From: Kocuria tytonicola
GTDB taxonomy: Bacteria; Actinomycetota; Actinomycetes; Actinomycetales; Micrococcaceae
NCBI RefSeq assembly: GCF_003687455.1
Contig: NZ_PHOA01000007.1
Location: forward strand, 1 to 44,775
Length of the DNA: 44,775 nucleotides
Reading direction: 5' to 3'
Numbering within the stretch: the stretch's first letter is position 1; every line of letters begins with the position of its first letter. Of this stretch, positions 1 through 8,175 are shown in pieces. Both the position numbers and the translations under genes were made by a program. The notes beneath the pieces were generated by a model, which was given only the letters and a program-made list of their open reading frames with translations, had not been told where the DNA came from and ran no database searches.

Positions 1-31
1 GGCGTAGGGGACGGAGAAGTCGAACGCCTCC

Positions 32-454
32 TTGCGCTTGGCGGTGGGGGTGGCGAAGGACTCGCCGTTGACCTCCGTGGACCAGGTCTCCGGTCATTCG
101 GCGGCCCAGACCGAGACCTCGAACTTCGGCCAGAGCATGGCCAGGGCCGGAGCCCAGCTGGTTCCCGTCACGGGCTTCGACGAGGCGGTCATGCTCGTGG
201 CCTTCGGGCGCGTGGACATGACCGGCAACGACTTCGTGACCTTCCAGTCCTTCTTCGAGCAGCGCCCCGACGCCGGCATCCGTCTCCTGGACGGGCCGCT
301 CGGCGAGGCCTCGGAGTCCGCGGTCCTCATGGCCCGCAACCAGCCGCGGTTGCGCGCGGCCGTGGACCAGTCCCTGAACCACCGCATGGACACCGGAGAT
401 CTAAGGAAGATCTACGAGAAGTACGTGTCCACCGACCTCACCCCGGAGCCATGA
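32..454 (+). pseudogene. Polar amino-acid ABC transporter substrate-binding protein, 3' part only, disrupted at the left edge
   Basis: This is the C-terminal lobe of a family 3 periplasmic-type binding protein, which would capture a polar amino acid outside the membrane and deliver it to the permease encoded next. From about base 62 the reading is typical of the family: AKDSPLTSVDQVSG, then NFGQSMARAG, then a run ending YEKYVSTDLTPEP. Upstream the frame meets a TAG at bases 5-7, so no signal peptide or N-terminal lobe follows. Bases 1-60 instead encode a binding-protein signature on the opposite strand (SFATPTAKRKEAFDFSVPYA), so the gene is broken by an inversion or an assembly join; the TTG at 32 is only the formal open frame. 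The stop overlaps the permease start as ATGA, indicating an operon. Family is clear; the substrate is not. Confidence 0.72.
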
Positions 455-1125
455 CCGATTTCCTGAGCCTGTGGGCCGACTCCCTTCCCCAGCTGCTGGC
501 GGCCACCGTGAAGGTGACCGTTCCGCTGAGCATCATCGCCTTCGTCCTGGCCCTGGTGGTCGCGGTGCTCGCCACCGCCATGCGGCTCAGCCGCATCCGC
601 CCCCTGCAGTGGCTGTCCCGGTTCTACGTGTGGCTGTTCCGTGGCACGCCCATCCTGGTGCAGCTGTTCATCATCTTCTACGGCCTGCCCGCCGCGGGCA
701 TCACGCTCTCCGCGTGGACCTCGGCCATCATCGCGTTCACACTGAACACCGGCGCGTACGCCGCGGAGACGCTGCGGGCCTCCGTGCAGTCCATTCCCCG
801 GGGCCAGCTGGAGGCCGCCCGGACCCTGAACTACACCGGGTGGCAGACGGTCCGCCACGTGATCGCACCCCAGGCGCTGCGGATCGCGCTGCCCCCGCTG
901 GGCAACGACCTGATCGACCTCGTCAAGGGCACCTCACTGGTCATGGTGATCACCCTGGCGGACGTGTTCCAGGTGGGCCGCCAGATCGCCGCGACCACCT
1001 TCCAGCCCCTGGCGCTCTACGCGGAGGTGGCCGTGGTCTACCTGGCGATCTTCACCGTCCTGTCCTTCCTGCAGTCCCGCCTGGAGCGGGTGTCGAACCG
1101 CTACATCAGGAGCTCCCGTGCTTGA
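451..1125 (+). CDS. Polar amino-acid ABC transporter permease (HisM/GlnP type)
   Basis: Inner-membrane subunit, 224 residues, the normal size for this family. Hydrophobic segments lie at about residues 18-42, 62-82, 86-106, 155-175 and 188-207. FRGTP at 63-67 is a family hallmark, and the EAA loop that contacts the ATPase begins at E121-A-A and runs to about 150 (EAARTLNYTGW). It starts at the ATG inside the ATGA overlap with the binding-protein gene and ends 8 bases inside the ATPase gene, so the three genes are translationally coupled. The set resembles importers for glutamine, glutamate, cystine or basic amino acids, but the sequence does not decide which. Confidence 0.9.
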   Translation: MTDFLSLWADSLPQLLAATVKVTVPLSIIAFVLALVVAVLATAMRLSRIRPLQWLSRFYVWLFRGTPILVQLFIIFYGLPAAGITLSAWTSAIIAFTLNTGAYAAETLRASVQSIPRGQLEAARTLNYTGWQTVRHVIAPQALRIALPPLGNDLIDLVKGTSLVMVITLADVFQVGRQIAATTFQPLALYAEVAVVYLAIFTVLSFLQSRLERVSNRYIRSSRA

Positions 1126-1855
1126 GCTGAACGACGTCTCCAAGAGCTTCGGCGGGACCCCTGTCCTGAAGCAGGTCTCACTGCAGCTGCGGGGCGGGGA
1201 GACCACCGTGGTGCTGGGGCCCTCCGGCTCCGGCAAGTCCACGCTGCTGCGCACCATGAACCTGCTGGAGGTCCCGGAGTCCGGGTGCTTGAGCATCAAC
1301 GGGGACTCGGTGACCTTCGGCGCCACGCTCACCCGCAAGCAGGTGGCGGCCATCCGGCGGCGCTCGGCCATGGTGTTCCAGGGGTACAACCTGTTCCCCC
1401 ACGAGACGGTGCTGGAGAACGTGGCCATGCCCCCGGTGCTCAACGGCAAGGCGGACCGCGCCACCGCCCGGGCCCGCGCCACGGAGCTGCTGGGCAAGGT
1501 GGGCATGGACCACCGGCTGCAGGAGTACCCGGACAACCTCTCGGGCGGTCAGCAGCAGCGCGTGGCGATCGCCCGGGCACTGGCGGTGGAACCCGACTAC
1601 CTGCTCTTCGACGAACCCACCTCCGCCCTGGACCCCGAGCTGGAGGCCGAGGTCATCAAGGTCATGGTGGACCTGGCCCGGGAACGCCGCTCCCTGGTGG
1701 TGGTGACCCACAACATCGGGTTCGCCCGCCGGGTCGCGGACCGCATCGTCTTCCTCGCGGACGGCGGCATCGGCTTCGACGGCACGCCGGAGGGCTTCTT
1801 CGCGTCCGACAACGAGCGGATCCGCCGCTACCTCAACGTCTTCGACGCCGTGTGA
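1118..1855 (+). CDS. Polar amino-acid ABC transporter ATP-binding protein
   Basis: ATPase subunit that powers the importer, 245 residues. Walker A GPSGSGKST is at 34-42, the Q-loop lies near VFQGYNLFPH at 87-96, the signature LSGGQQQRVAIARA is at 141-154, Walker B LLFDEP is at 162-167 and the switch histidine is H198. All catalytic elements are present, so this subunit looks functional although the binding protein upstream is disrupted. The GTG start at 1118 lies within the last codons of the permease gene. It ends 18 bases before the convergent TPM-domain gene, leaving little room for a separate terminator. Confidence 0.93.
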   Translation: MLELNDVSKSFGGTPVLKQVSLQLRGGETTVVLGPSGSGKSTLLRTMNLLEVPESGCLSINGDSVTFGATLTRKQVAAIRRRSAMVFQGYNLFPHETVLENVAMPPVLNGKADRATARARATELLGKVGMDHRLQEYPDNLSGGQQQRVAIARALAVEPDYLLFDEPTSALDPELEAEVIKVMVDLARERRSLVVVTHNIGFARRVADRIVFLADGGIGFDGTPEGFFASDNERIRRYLNVFDAV

Positions 1856-1873
1856 GCGGACGCCGTCCCGGGG

Positions 1874-2869
1874 TCAGAAGCTCCCGGACGCCCCGCCGCC
1901 GCTGAACCCGCCGCCACCGCCGAACGAGCTGGACGCGCCACCGCCGTAGTTCGACCCGCCCGAGGTCGAGGAGTGGGACGCCCCGCTGTACACGGCCGGG
2001 TACATCACGTACAGCGGCAGCCAGCTCTGGAACGTGGGCGCGTACTGGATCTCGCGCTCCACGCCGTCCTTGTCCTTGGCCTTTCCGGGGGTCGCGTTGA
2101 GGCCCGGGGCCTTGGGGTTCTGCTGCCGGTAGCGGTAGTAGGCGCGGCGCATGCCCTCGGTGATGTTCTCCTCCGGGTGTTCGCGCTGGAACTGCTCGAT
2201 CTCCCGGTCCGCCTGCTCCCGGATCTTCTTGGTGCGGCGGCTGCGGCGCCAGGCCAGGAGTCCGGCCACCACACCGCCCAGGCCCAGCAGTCCGAAGATC
2301 ACACCCATGATGGTGTTGCTGCGGACCTCCCGCTCGTGCGCGGCCTGCGGGTTCGCCTGGTCGTAGACCTCGGTGAGGGTGTTCGTGAACGCCTCGGCAT
2401 ACTTCTCGTCCTTGAAGCCGGGCTGCAGCTCGTCCTTCATGACGGACTCGGCGTCCCCGTCCGAGAGCACCTCCCGGGCGCCGTCCGCCACCTCGATGCG
2501 CAGCTCCCGCTCGCCCATGTCCGCGACCACGAGCACGCCGTTGTTCCGGCCGTCGTCCCCCACGCCCCAGTCCGTGGCGACCTTCCGGGAGTAGTCCTCG
2601 ATGCTCTCGCCCTGGGTGCCGTCCACGGTGAGCACCGCGGCGCGGATGTACTCGTTGTCCTTGTTCTTCTGCCCGATCAGGCGGTTGAGGTCCGCCTCCT
2701 CCTGCGTGCTCAGCAGGTCCGCCTGATCCTGCACCGCACCCTCGCTGGGCCGGGGTGGGATGTCCAGTGCCCGGGCGGGCAAGGCCGTGCCCGCCACCAG
2801 AGCCGATCCCAGCGCTGCCGTCAGCAGCACTCTGCGCGCAGCGGGCAGGGTTGCGTTCGAGGTGGTCAC
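1874..2869 (-). CDS. Secreted TPM-domain (DUF477) protein with glycine-rich tail
   Basis: Predicted exported, membrane-anchored protein of 331 residues. A signal peptide covers about residues 1-35 (basic start, hydrophobic stretch, ARA cleavage site). A TPM domain follows at about 40-180, with the usual DQADLLS opening and a GRNNGVLVV strand. One membrane helix lies at about 187-207, then a basic cytoplasmic stretch, and the last ~35 residues are rich in Gly and Ser. This TPM-TM-Gly-rich layout is common in actinobacteria; the family's role is poorly defined, with links to photosystem repair in plants and phosphatase-like folds. The GTG start at 2869 is chosen because GGGAGGA sits 5 bases upstream and the signal peptide begins there; longer readings lack both. 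Confidence 0.85.
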   Translation of the reverse strand: MTTSNATLPAARRVLLTAALGSALVAGTALPARALDIPPRPSEGAVQDQADLLSTQEEADLNRLIGQKNKDNEYIRAAVLTVDGTQGESIEDYSRKVATDWGVGDDGRNNGVLVVADMGERELRIEVADGAREVLSDGDAESVMKDELQPGFKDEKYAEAFTNTLTEVYDQANPQAAHEREVRSNTIMGVIFGLLGLGGVVAGLLAWRRSRRTKKIREQADREIEQFQREHPEENITEGMRRAYYRYRQQNPKAPGLNATPGKAKDKDGVEREIQYAPTFQSWLPLYVMYPAVYSGASHSSTSGGSNYGGGASSSFGGGGGFSGGGASGSF

Positions 2870-3124
2870 AGGGTCCTCCCGGGGCTCGACGACCGGCGCA
2901 GCGCGCCGTTTCCTGCGGTCCAGGCTACGTGGCGCACGTGGCGCGGCACACACCCCCGCCGCCCTCGGCGCGGCGTCCCCCGGTGCGGGCACGACGCCGC
3001 CCGGGTCGCCTCCGCAGCCCCACTCGCCGCCCCTGGGACGCGCTACTGCGCCTCCCGCGCCCCACGGCGACGCATGTATGTCCCCGGGGACGCAGCGCCC
3101 TCCCCCGCAGGCCCCGGACATGGC

Positions 3125-3159
3125 GCGGGCCGGCTCCCCCGGAGAGGGAACCGGCCCGC
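3125..3159 (-). terminator. Hairpin terminator behind the universal stress protein gene
   Basis: A 14-base arm (GCGGGCCGGCTCCC) pairs with GGGAACCGGCCCGC across a 7-base loop with one mismatch. It lies about 36 bases beyond the stop codon of the leftward stress-protein gene. There is no clear T-run, as often in actinobacteria. Confidence 0.65.
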
Positions 3160-3172
3160 GGGGCGGCGCCGT

Positions 3173-3183
3173 GCGGCGTCGTC
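3173..3183 (+). repeat. Dispersed element GCGGCGTCGTC, intergenic copy
   Basis: Exact copy of the 11-base element, embedded in GTGCGGCGTCGTCG. It lies 12 bases beyond the stop codon of the stress-protein gene. Confidence 0.7.
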
Positions 3184-3194
3184 GAGTGGTGGAC

Positions 3195-4085
3195 TCAGTG
3201 CTGGGCGGTGGGGACCACCATCACGGGGGACTCCGTGTCCGCGAGGACGGCCTGGGAGACCGAGCCCATGAGCAGACCGCGGAAGCCGCCGTAGCCGCGC
3301 GTGCCCATCACCAGGAGGTCCGCGGTGCGGGAGGCGTCCACCAGGGCGTCCGCGGGACGACCGTCGAGCACGCGAGTGATGATCTCGAGGTCCGGGAAGT
3401 CCCCGCGCAGCTCCTGGGCCACGGACTCGGTGAGCTCCTTTGCCGGGGCCTTCAGCTGCTCCTGGACCGCGCGCTCCAGCTCGTAGGAGTTCATGGGCAG
3501 GTAGCTGGTGGTGGGAACCACGCTCACCACGGCGAGGCGAAGACCGTGCTCGGTGGCGTAGCGGGCGGCCAGCGGGACGGCCCTGTTCTGGGCGCCGAGC
3601 TTGTCCACGCCCACCACCACGCACCCGGCGAAGCTCTCACCCTCGGCGCGGGACTCCCGCTCCTGCGGGTTCCAGCTCTCGGGGAGGATCACCACGGGGG
3701 CGCTCGAGTGCGAGGCGACGGCCGCGGAGACCGAGCCCACCCGACCGCGCACCCCGTGGTGGCCGCGCTTGCCCATGACCACCACGGCGGCGTCCTTGGC
3801 CTCGTACACGATCACACCGGCGGCGTCCCCGCGCTCGATGATGCCCTGCGCACTGACCCCGGCCGCCTTGGCCTTCTCCACGGCGGTCCTGGCGAGCCGT
3901 TCGGACTCCTCCTGGAGGGCCTCCGCGAACGCGCCGTAGAGGGACTGGTCCAGGCCGGTCTGCCGGCCCGTGGAGAGCACGATCTTCAGCGGCAGCTGAC
4001 GCTGCTGCGCCTCGGCGACCGCCCAGTCCAGCGCTCGCTCGCTGTGGTCGGAGCCGTCGTACGCAACCACGATGTTCTGTGTCAT
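3195..4085 (-). CDS. Universal stress protein, two tandem UspA domains
   Basis: Cytoplasmic protein of 296 residues made of two UspA folds. The first opens with VVAYDGSDHSERALDW and carries the nucleotide-binding signature G-x2-G-x9-G-S as GKRGHHGVRGRVGS. The second carries GTRGYGGFRGLLMGS and ends VMVVPTAQH. Both domains keep the ATP-binding pattern, so ATP binding is likely; tandem proteins of this kind act in stress or dormancy responses. The ATG at 4085 is chosen because the family start (MTQNIVVAYDGS) falls there, with AGGTG upstream. It lies 53 bases downstream of a paralogous gene in the same direction, probably one transcript. The C-terminal coding sequences of the two genes are nearly identical over a short stretch. 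Confidence 0.9.
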   Translation of the reverse strand: MTQNIVVAYDGSDHSERALDWAVAEAQQRQLPLKIVLSTGRQTGLDQSLYGAFAEALQEESERLARTAVEKAKAAGVSAQGIIERGDAAGVIVYEAKDAAVVVMGKRGHHGVRGRVGSVSAAVASHSSAPVVILPESWNPQERESRAEGESFAGCVVVGVDKLGAQNRAVPLAARYATEHGLRLAVVSVVPTTSYLPMNSYELERAVQEQLKAPAKELTESVAQELRGDFPDLEIITRVLDGRPADALVDASRTADLLVMGTRGYGGFRGLLMGSVSQAVLADTESPVMVVPTAQH

Positions 4086-4138
4086 CTTCTGCACCTGCCT
4101 GTCGGTAGTTGTGGGTGTTCTCGGGAGGGCGCTGGATC

Positions 4139-5140
4139 TCAGCGGGCGTTGGGGACCACCATCACGGGACCGGCCGCACCGGCCAGCACCGCCTGGGACA
4201 CGGACCCCAGCAGCAGCCCCGTGAAGCCGCCGACGCCGCGCGAGCCCACCACCACGAGCTCCGCGGTGCGCGTGGCCTGCACCAGCACCCGCCCGGGGCG
4301 GCCCAGGAAGGCGTGGTCGCTCACCTGCACCTCCGGAGCCCGCTGGGCAATGCTGCGCGTGAGCCCGGAGAGCTTCTTGAGGGACTCCTCGAAGTAATAG
4401 GTCTGGTTGTACTGGTCCTGGAACCACTCGGGCGTTCCGGACAGGGCACCGTTCACGGACACCAGGCTCAGCCCCAGGCCGTGGGCGGCGGCGTACTCGA
4501 TGGCCTGTGCCACGGCGGGGTTCTCGTCCCCGGAGGCGTCCACGCCCACCACCACGGTCCCGGAGAAGTCCGTCTCCGAGGCCGGGACGCGGTGCGGCTG
4601 CCCGATCCCGTCCTGGTTCCCGGCGAGCTGCACGTCCTGGGCCTCCCGGACAACGGTGCGGGCTTGGTCCTGGTCCGCGCCGTCCTGCTGCTCACCGGGC
4701 GGAACCACCACCACGGGAACCGGGCTGTGGGCCGCCACCGCGGCGGAGACCGAACCCAGGCGGCCGCGCAGTGCGCCGCCCCGGCCGCGCTTGCCCATGA
4801 CCACCAGGCAGCAGTCCTTCGCGGCGCGCAGCACGGACCGGGCGGCGTCCCCCTCGGCGGTGACCGTGTCGATCTCCACCTCCGGGGCCTGCGCGCGGGC
4901 GTGCTCCACGGCGGCCATGAGGTTGGACTCGCACTCCTGGGTGACGGCCTCGCGGAAACGCATCTCCAGACCGGGATCACCCACCACGGCCACGGGGTAC
5001 GCGCCGATCAGCCGCACGGGAACGTGGCGTGCGCGGGCCTCCGTGAGTGCGCGGTCCAGTGCCCGGAGGGCGATCTCGGAACCGTCGATGCCCACCAGCA
5101 CGGGAGCGTTGGACGAGGTGTTCAGAACGTCTTTGTTCAT
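4139..5140 (-). CDS. Universal stress protein, two tandem UspA domains, with a linker
   Basis: 333 residues with the same two-domain plan as its downstream neighbour. Domain 1 starts PVLVGIDGSE and carries GKRGRGGALRGRLGS; domain 2 starts GTVVVGVDAS and carries GSRGVGGFTGLLLGS, ending VMVVPNAR. A charged linker of about 40 residues rich in Asp, Gln and Glu separates the domains and accounts for most of the extra length. Both ATP-binding signatures are intact. The ATG at 5140 has AAGG close upstream and a TATTCT hexamer further out. The pair looks like a local duplication. Confidence 0.9.
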   Translation of the reverse strand: MNKDVLNTSSNAPVLVGIDGSEIALRALDRALTEARARHVPVRLIGAYPVAVVGDPGLEMRFREAVTQECESNLMAAVEHARAQAPEVEIDTVTAEGDAARSVLRAAKDCCLVVMGKRGRGGALRGRLGSVSAAVAAHSPVPVVVVPPGEQQDGADQDQARTVVREAQDVQLAGNQDGIGQPHRVPASETDFSGTVVVGVDASGDENPAVAQAIEYAAAHGLGLSLVSVNGALSGTPEWFQDQYNQTYYFEESLKKLSGLTRSIAQRAPEVQVSDHAFLGRPGRVLVQATRTAELVVVGSRGVGGFTGLLLGSVSQAVLAGAAGPVMVVPNAR

Positions 5141-5145
5141 GCCTT

Positions 5146-5158
5146 AAGAATAGTCCCG
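5146..5158 (-). promoter_or_regulatory. Possible promoter of the stress-protein operon
   Basis: Read on the minus strand, GGGACTATTCTTAAGG lies just before the ATG at 5140. TATTCT fits an actinobacterial -10 box (TAnnnT). GCGGGACTA also resembles one half of a DosR-type box, the regulator of many mycobacterial universal stress proteins, but the second half does not match. I see no convincing -35 box. Confidence 0.3.
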
Positions 5159-5260
5159 CAGGGCTCTTTCGGCGCGGTTCACCACACGCGCGGGAGGGCC
5201 TTCCACCCCGGGCCGCGGGACTCCGGGGCAGGTGCCGGTGCGGGTGGCGCCGGCGGGCCG

Positions 5261-6700
5261 TCACGCCATGGCGAGCATCCACCGCGAACCCCGGATGCGC
5301 CGCCCCAGGGTCGCGGCGCGGGCGCCCGTGTAGCCGCCGGCGTACGCGACCCACAGCCACACCGCGCCGGCCGCGCCGGAGCCGCCCCAGTGCACCACGG
5401 CCCACAGCAGCGGGAGGTAGACCACCAGGTTCACGACCCCCGCCAGGGCGAGGTAGCGGGCGTCCCCGGCGCCGATCAGCACGCCGTCGAGCACGAACAC
5501 GAACGCCGCGAGCGGCTGGCCCACCGCCACCACCAGCAGGGAGACGCCGAACAGCGCCTGCACGTCCTGGGAGTCCGTGAACAGGAAGCCCAGCCGAGGC
5601 CCCAGGACACCCACCAGCAGGCCGGTCACCACGCCGAATCCGAGCCCCCAGCGCAGCAGCCGGCGCATGAGCAGCCGCACGGCCTCCCGGTCCTCGTCCC
5701 GCCGCAGGTCCCGCGCGCCCAGCTCCTTGCCGAGCAGCGCCTGCGCGGCGATCGCGAGCGCGTCCAGGGCGAAGGCGAGGAAGTTGAAGATGGTCATGGT
5801 CAGCTGGTACGCGGCGAGGTTCTCGGCCCCCTGCGCGGTGGCCACCACCACGGTCAGCAGGATGGCCACGCGCAGGGACAGGGTGCGCAGCATGAGCCAG
5901 GAGCCCACGGTGAGGTGCGCGCGGATCCCCGCCCAGGAGGTCCGCGCGGCCACGCCCTCGGCGCGGAGCCGACGTCCCAGCATCACCAGGTAGGTCAGGG
6001 CCATGCCCCACTGGGTGAGGCTCGTGCCGATTGCCGCACCGGCCACCCCGAGGTCCGCGCCGTAGACCAGCGCGAGGTTCAGTCCGGCGTTCACGGCCGC
6101 GCCCACGCCCGCCACGACCAGCGGAGTGGTGGTGTCCTGCAGTCCGCGCAGCACCCCCACGGCGGCCAGCACCACGAGCATGGCCACCAGTCCGGGCAGG
6201 GACCACAGGGCGTACGACGTCGCGTGGTCCAGCACCTCGCCCTGCGCCCCCATCGCGCGCAGCAGGGGCCGCATCACCACCGCACCCACCGCGGCCAGGA
6301 CCACGCCCAGACCCGCGGCAGTCCAGAGGCCGTCGCGGCCCACGCGCAGGGCCTCGCCCATCCGCCCCGCCCCCAGGTGGCGGGCCACGGCGGGGGTGGT
6401 GCTGTATGCCAGGAACACCATGAGCCCCACCACGGTCTGCACCACCGTGGAGGCAATCCCCACGCCCGCGAGCTGCGCGGTCCCCAGGTGCCCGATGATC
6501 GCCGAGTCCGCGAGCAGGAACAGCGGCTCCGCGATCAGCGCCCCGAACGCGGGCACGGCGAGCGCCAGGATCTGACGGTTCAGGCCCGGCCCGGAGGAGG
6601 GGGACGACGCCGCTGGGCCACCCGGGGTGCCTGGGTGGCCGTCGGGGACGGGCACGTCAGCGGCGTCGCCGTGTGAGGTGTTCGCAGATGAGGAGGGCAC
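5261..6700 (-). CDS. MATE family efflux transporter (DinF-like)
   Basis: Integral membrane antiporter of 479 residues, predicted to export drugs or metabolites using an ion gradient. About twelve hydrophobic helices begin at residue 42 (LALAVPAFGALIAEPLFLL); the opening ADSAIIGHLGTAQLAGVGIA is typical of MATE proteins, and the two halves are pseudo-symmetric. The first ~38 residues are Ser/Pro/Gly-rich and probably disordered; they contain Ala-Ala-Ser-Ser at 30-33 encoded by the dispersed 11-base element (6603-6613). The GTG at 6700 has no good ribosome site, so a later start nearer LNRQILALAVP is possible. The same-strand MFS gene lies 93 bases upstream. Substrate unknown. Confidence 0.87.
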   Translation of the reverse strand: MPSSSANTSHGDAADVPVPDGHPGTPGGPAASSPSSGPGLNRQILALAVPAFGALIAEPLFLLADSAIIGHLGTAQLAGVGIASTVVQTVVGLMVFLAYSTTPAVARHLGAGRMGEALRVGRDGLWTAAGLGVVLAAVGAVVMRPLLRAMGAQGEVLDHATSYALWSLPGLVAMLVVLAAVGVLRGLQDTTTPLVVAGVGAAVNAGLNLALVYGADLGVAGAAIGTSLTQWGMALTYLVMLGRRLRAEGVAARTSWAGIRAHLTVGSWLMLRTLSLRVAILLTVVVATAQGAENLAAYQLTMTIFNFLAFALDALAIAAQALLGKELGARDLRRDEDREAVRLLMRRLLRWGLGFGVVTGLLVGVLGPRLGFLFTDSQDVQALFGVSLLVVAVGQPLAAFVFVLDGVLIGAGDARYLALAGVVNLVVYLPLLWAVVHWGGSGAAGAVWLWVAYAGGYTGARAATLGRRIRGSRWMLAMA

Positions 6701-6793
6701 CGCACCAGACTAGGCGGGCGGGGGTCGGTGCTCACGGTTTCCCGGCGTCCCGGGCGCAGGGTGGGCCGGGGCAGCGTCGTCCGGCTCCGCTTC

Positions 6794-8074
6794 TCACGGC
6801 TGCGGGTCCCGCGCGTCGTAGCGCAGGAAGCCGGGGAACGCGCGCACCAGGACGAGCACGAGCACCAGGCAGACGGCCGCGCCGGCGAGGGCGGCCCAGC
6901 CGGGACCGAGCAACTGGCCGCCGGCACCCAGGACGGCGTCGCCCAGGCGGGGTCCTCCGGCCACCACCACGATGAAAATGCCCTGCAGGCGGCTGCGCAG
7001 CGAGTCCGGGGTGGCGGCCTGCAGGATGGTGGTGCGGAACAGCATGGACACCGAGTCCATGACCCCGGCGGCCACGAGGGTCGCGCAGGAGAGCACCAGT
7101 GGCCAGGCGGTGTCCGCGCCCAGGCCCCGGGACGCGAGCAGGACCACCGCGCCGAACACCATGATGCACACGGCCCAGCCCGCCACTGCGGCGGCGCAGG
7201 CCCTGCCGTGATGGTTGATGCGTATGAATGTTCCTGAGAACACCCCCGAGATCACCGAGCCCGCCGCGAGGGACGCGGTGAGCAGACCCACCGTGAGCTG
7301 GTCCCCGCCCAGGACGGAGGCCCCGAGCACGGGGAACAGCACGCGCGGCATGGCGAAGACCATGGCGGCGATGTCCAGCAGGAACGTCATGCGCAGGTTG
7401 GGGCGGGTGGCCAGGAAGCGGAATCCCTCCACCACCGAGCGGAACCCGGCCTTGGTGGCACCACCCTCGCCCGGTTCGGGAGGCAGGGGCGGGAGCTTGT
7501 ACATGGCCCACAGGCTCACCGCGAAGCTCAGGGCGTCCAGCGTGTACGCCCACGCGAAGCCGAGCCCGGCCACCGTGAACGCCCCGAGCAGCGGCCCCAC
7601 CATGAGGCACGAGCCCATGGTCAGCTGAAACAGGGCGTTGGCCGCGGGCAGCTGACGAGCGGGGACCAGCCGGGGGACGATCGCGCCGCGCACGGGCTGG
7701 CCCAGTCCCTGCGCGAACGAGTGCAGGGCCACGATCCCGTAGAGCACCCCCACGCTGCGCACGTCCAGCCACGCGTGCGCGGCGAGCGCCACGGTCATGG
7801 CGAACAGCCCCACCGTGGTCCACAGCCCGGCCAGCCGCCGGTCCGAGGCGTCCCCGATGGACCCGCCGTACAGTCCCGCCACGATCAGCGGCACGAGCGC
7901 GAACACTCCCACCATTCCCACGGCGAACGTGGAGCGGGTGAGCTCGAAGACCTCCAGACTGATGGCGATCACCGTGAACTGGTTGCCGAGCATGGACAGC
8001 GTGGAGCCCATCCAGAGCCGACGGAAGTCGGGGATCTCGCGCACGGGGGAGATGTCCAGGAGGAAGCGGGCCAC
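6794..8074 (-). CDS. MFS transporter, EntS/enterobactin-exporter-like
   Basis: Membrane transporter of 426 residues with about twelve helices. The start FRRLWMGSTLSMLGNQFTVIAI and the later AQGLGQPVRGAIVPRLVP resemble the MFS subgroup that includes EntS and macrolide-efflux-like proteins. The loop between helices 2 and 3 holds GSIGDASDRR, the usual MFS motif A region. The central cytoplasmic loop is short (PPLPPEPGEGGATKAG). The GTG at 8074 has TAGGA 8 bases upstream. It is divergent from the membrane protein at 8176, with 101 bases between them. Export of a siderophore, drug or dye is plausible; the substrate cannot be read from the sequence. Confidence 0.85.
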   Translation of the reverse strand: MARFLLDISPVREIPDFRRLWMGSTLSMLGNQFTVIAISLEVFELTRSTFAVGMVGVFALVPLIVAGLYGGSIGDASDRRLAGLWTTVGLFAMTVALAAHAWLDVRSVGVLYGIVALHSFAQGLGQPVRGAIVPRLVPARQLPAANALFQLTMGSCLMVGPLLGAFTVAGLGFAWAYTLDALSFAVSLWAMYKLPPLPPEPGEGGATKAGFRSVVEGFRFLATRPNLRMTFLLDIAAMVFAMPRVLFPVLGASVLGGDQLTVGLLTASLAAGSVISGVFSGTFIRINHHGRACAAAVAGWAVCIMVFGAVVLLASRGLGADTAWPLVLSCATLVAAGVMDSVSMLFRTTILQAATPDSLRSRLQGIFIVVVAGGPRLGDAVLGAGGQLLGPGWAALAGAAVCLVLVLVLVRAFPGFLRYDARDPQP

Positions 8075-8175
8075 GGGTTGATCCTAGGATGCGCCCGGGG
8101 CCCGGCGTGCTGTGCGTGTCCGCGGCAGCGCTTACCCTGAGACCACCCCACGTCCCCGGGATCCCAGGAGCAGCC

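Larger units (their letters stand above)
2870..3194. other. 325-base gene-free region upstream of the TPM gene
   Basis: No convincing gene on either strand. It should hold the promoter of the leftward TPM gene, but I cannot point to clear -10 and -35 boxes in this very GC-rich stretch. Its right end holds the hairpin at 3125-3159 and one copy of the dispersed GCGGCGTCGTC element at 3173-3183, both just beyond the stress-protein stop at 3195. Confidence 0.6.

Noticed and set aside
2870-3121. N-terminal extension of the TPM protein up to base 3121
   Set aside because: The added ~85 residues are Arg/Gly/Ala-rich without family similarity, and they would bury a proper signal peptide and the ribosome site at 2869.
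3208-4168. Repeated sequence near 3211 and 4153 as a mobile or regulatory repeat
   Set aside because: It is the shared coding sequence for the C-terminal PVMVVP segment of two paralogous stress proteins.
4109-6676. An 855-codon open frame on the plus strand
   Set aside because: It runs antisense to the stress-protein and MATE genes, which have clear motifs. Long antisense frames are expected in very GC-rich DNA, and its composition (His, Gln, Gly, Arg) is that of a shadow frame.
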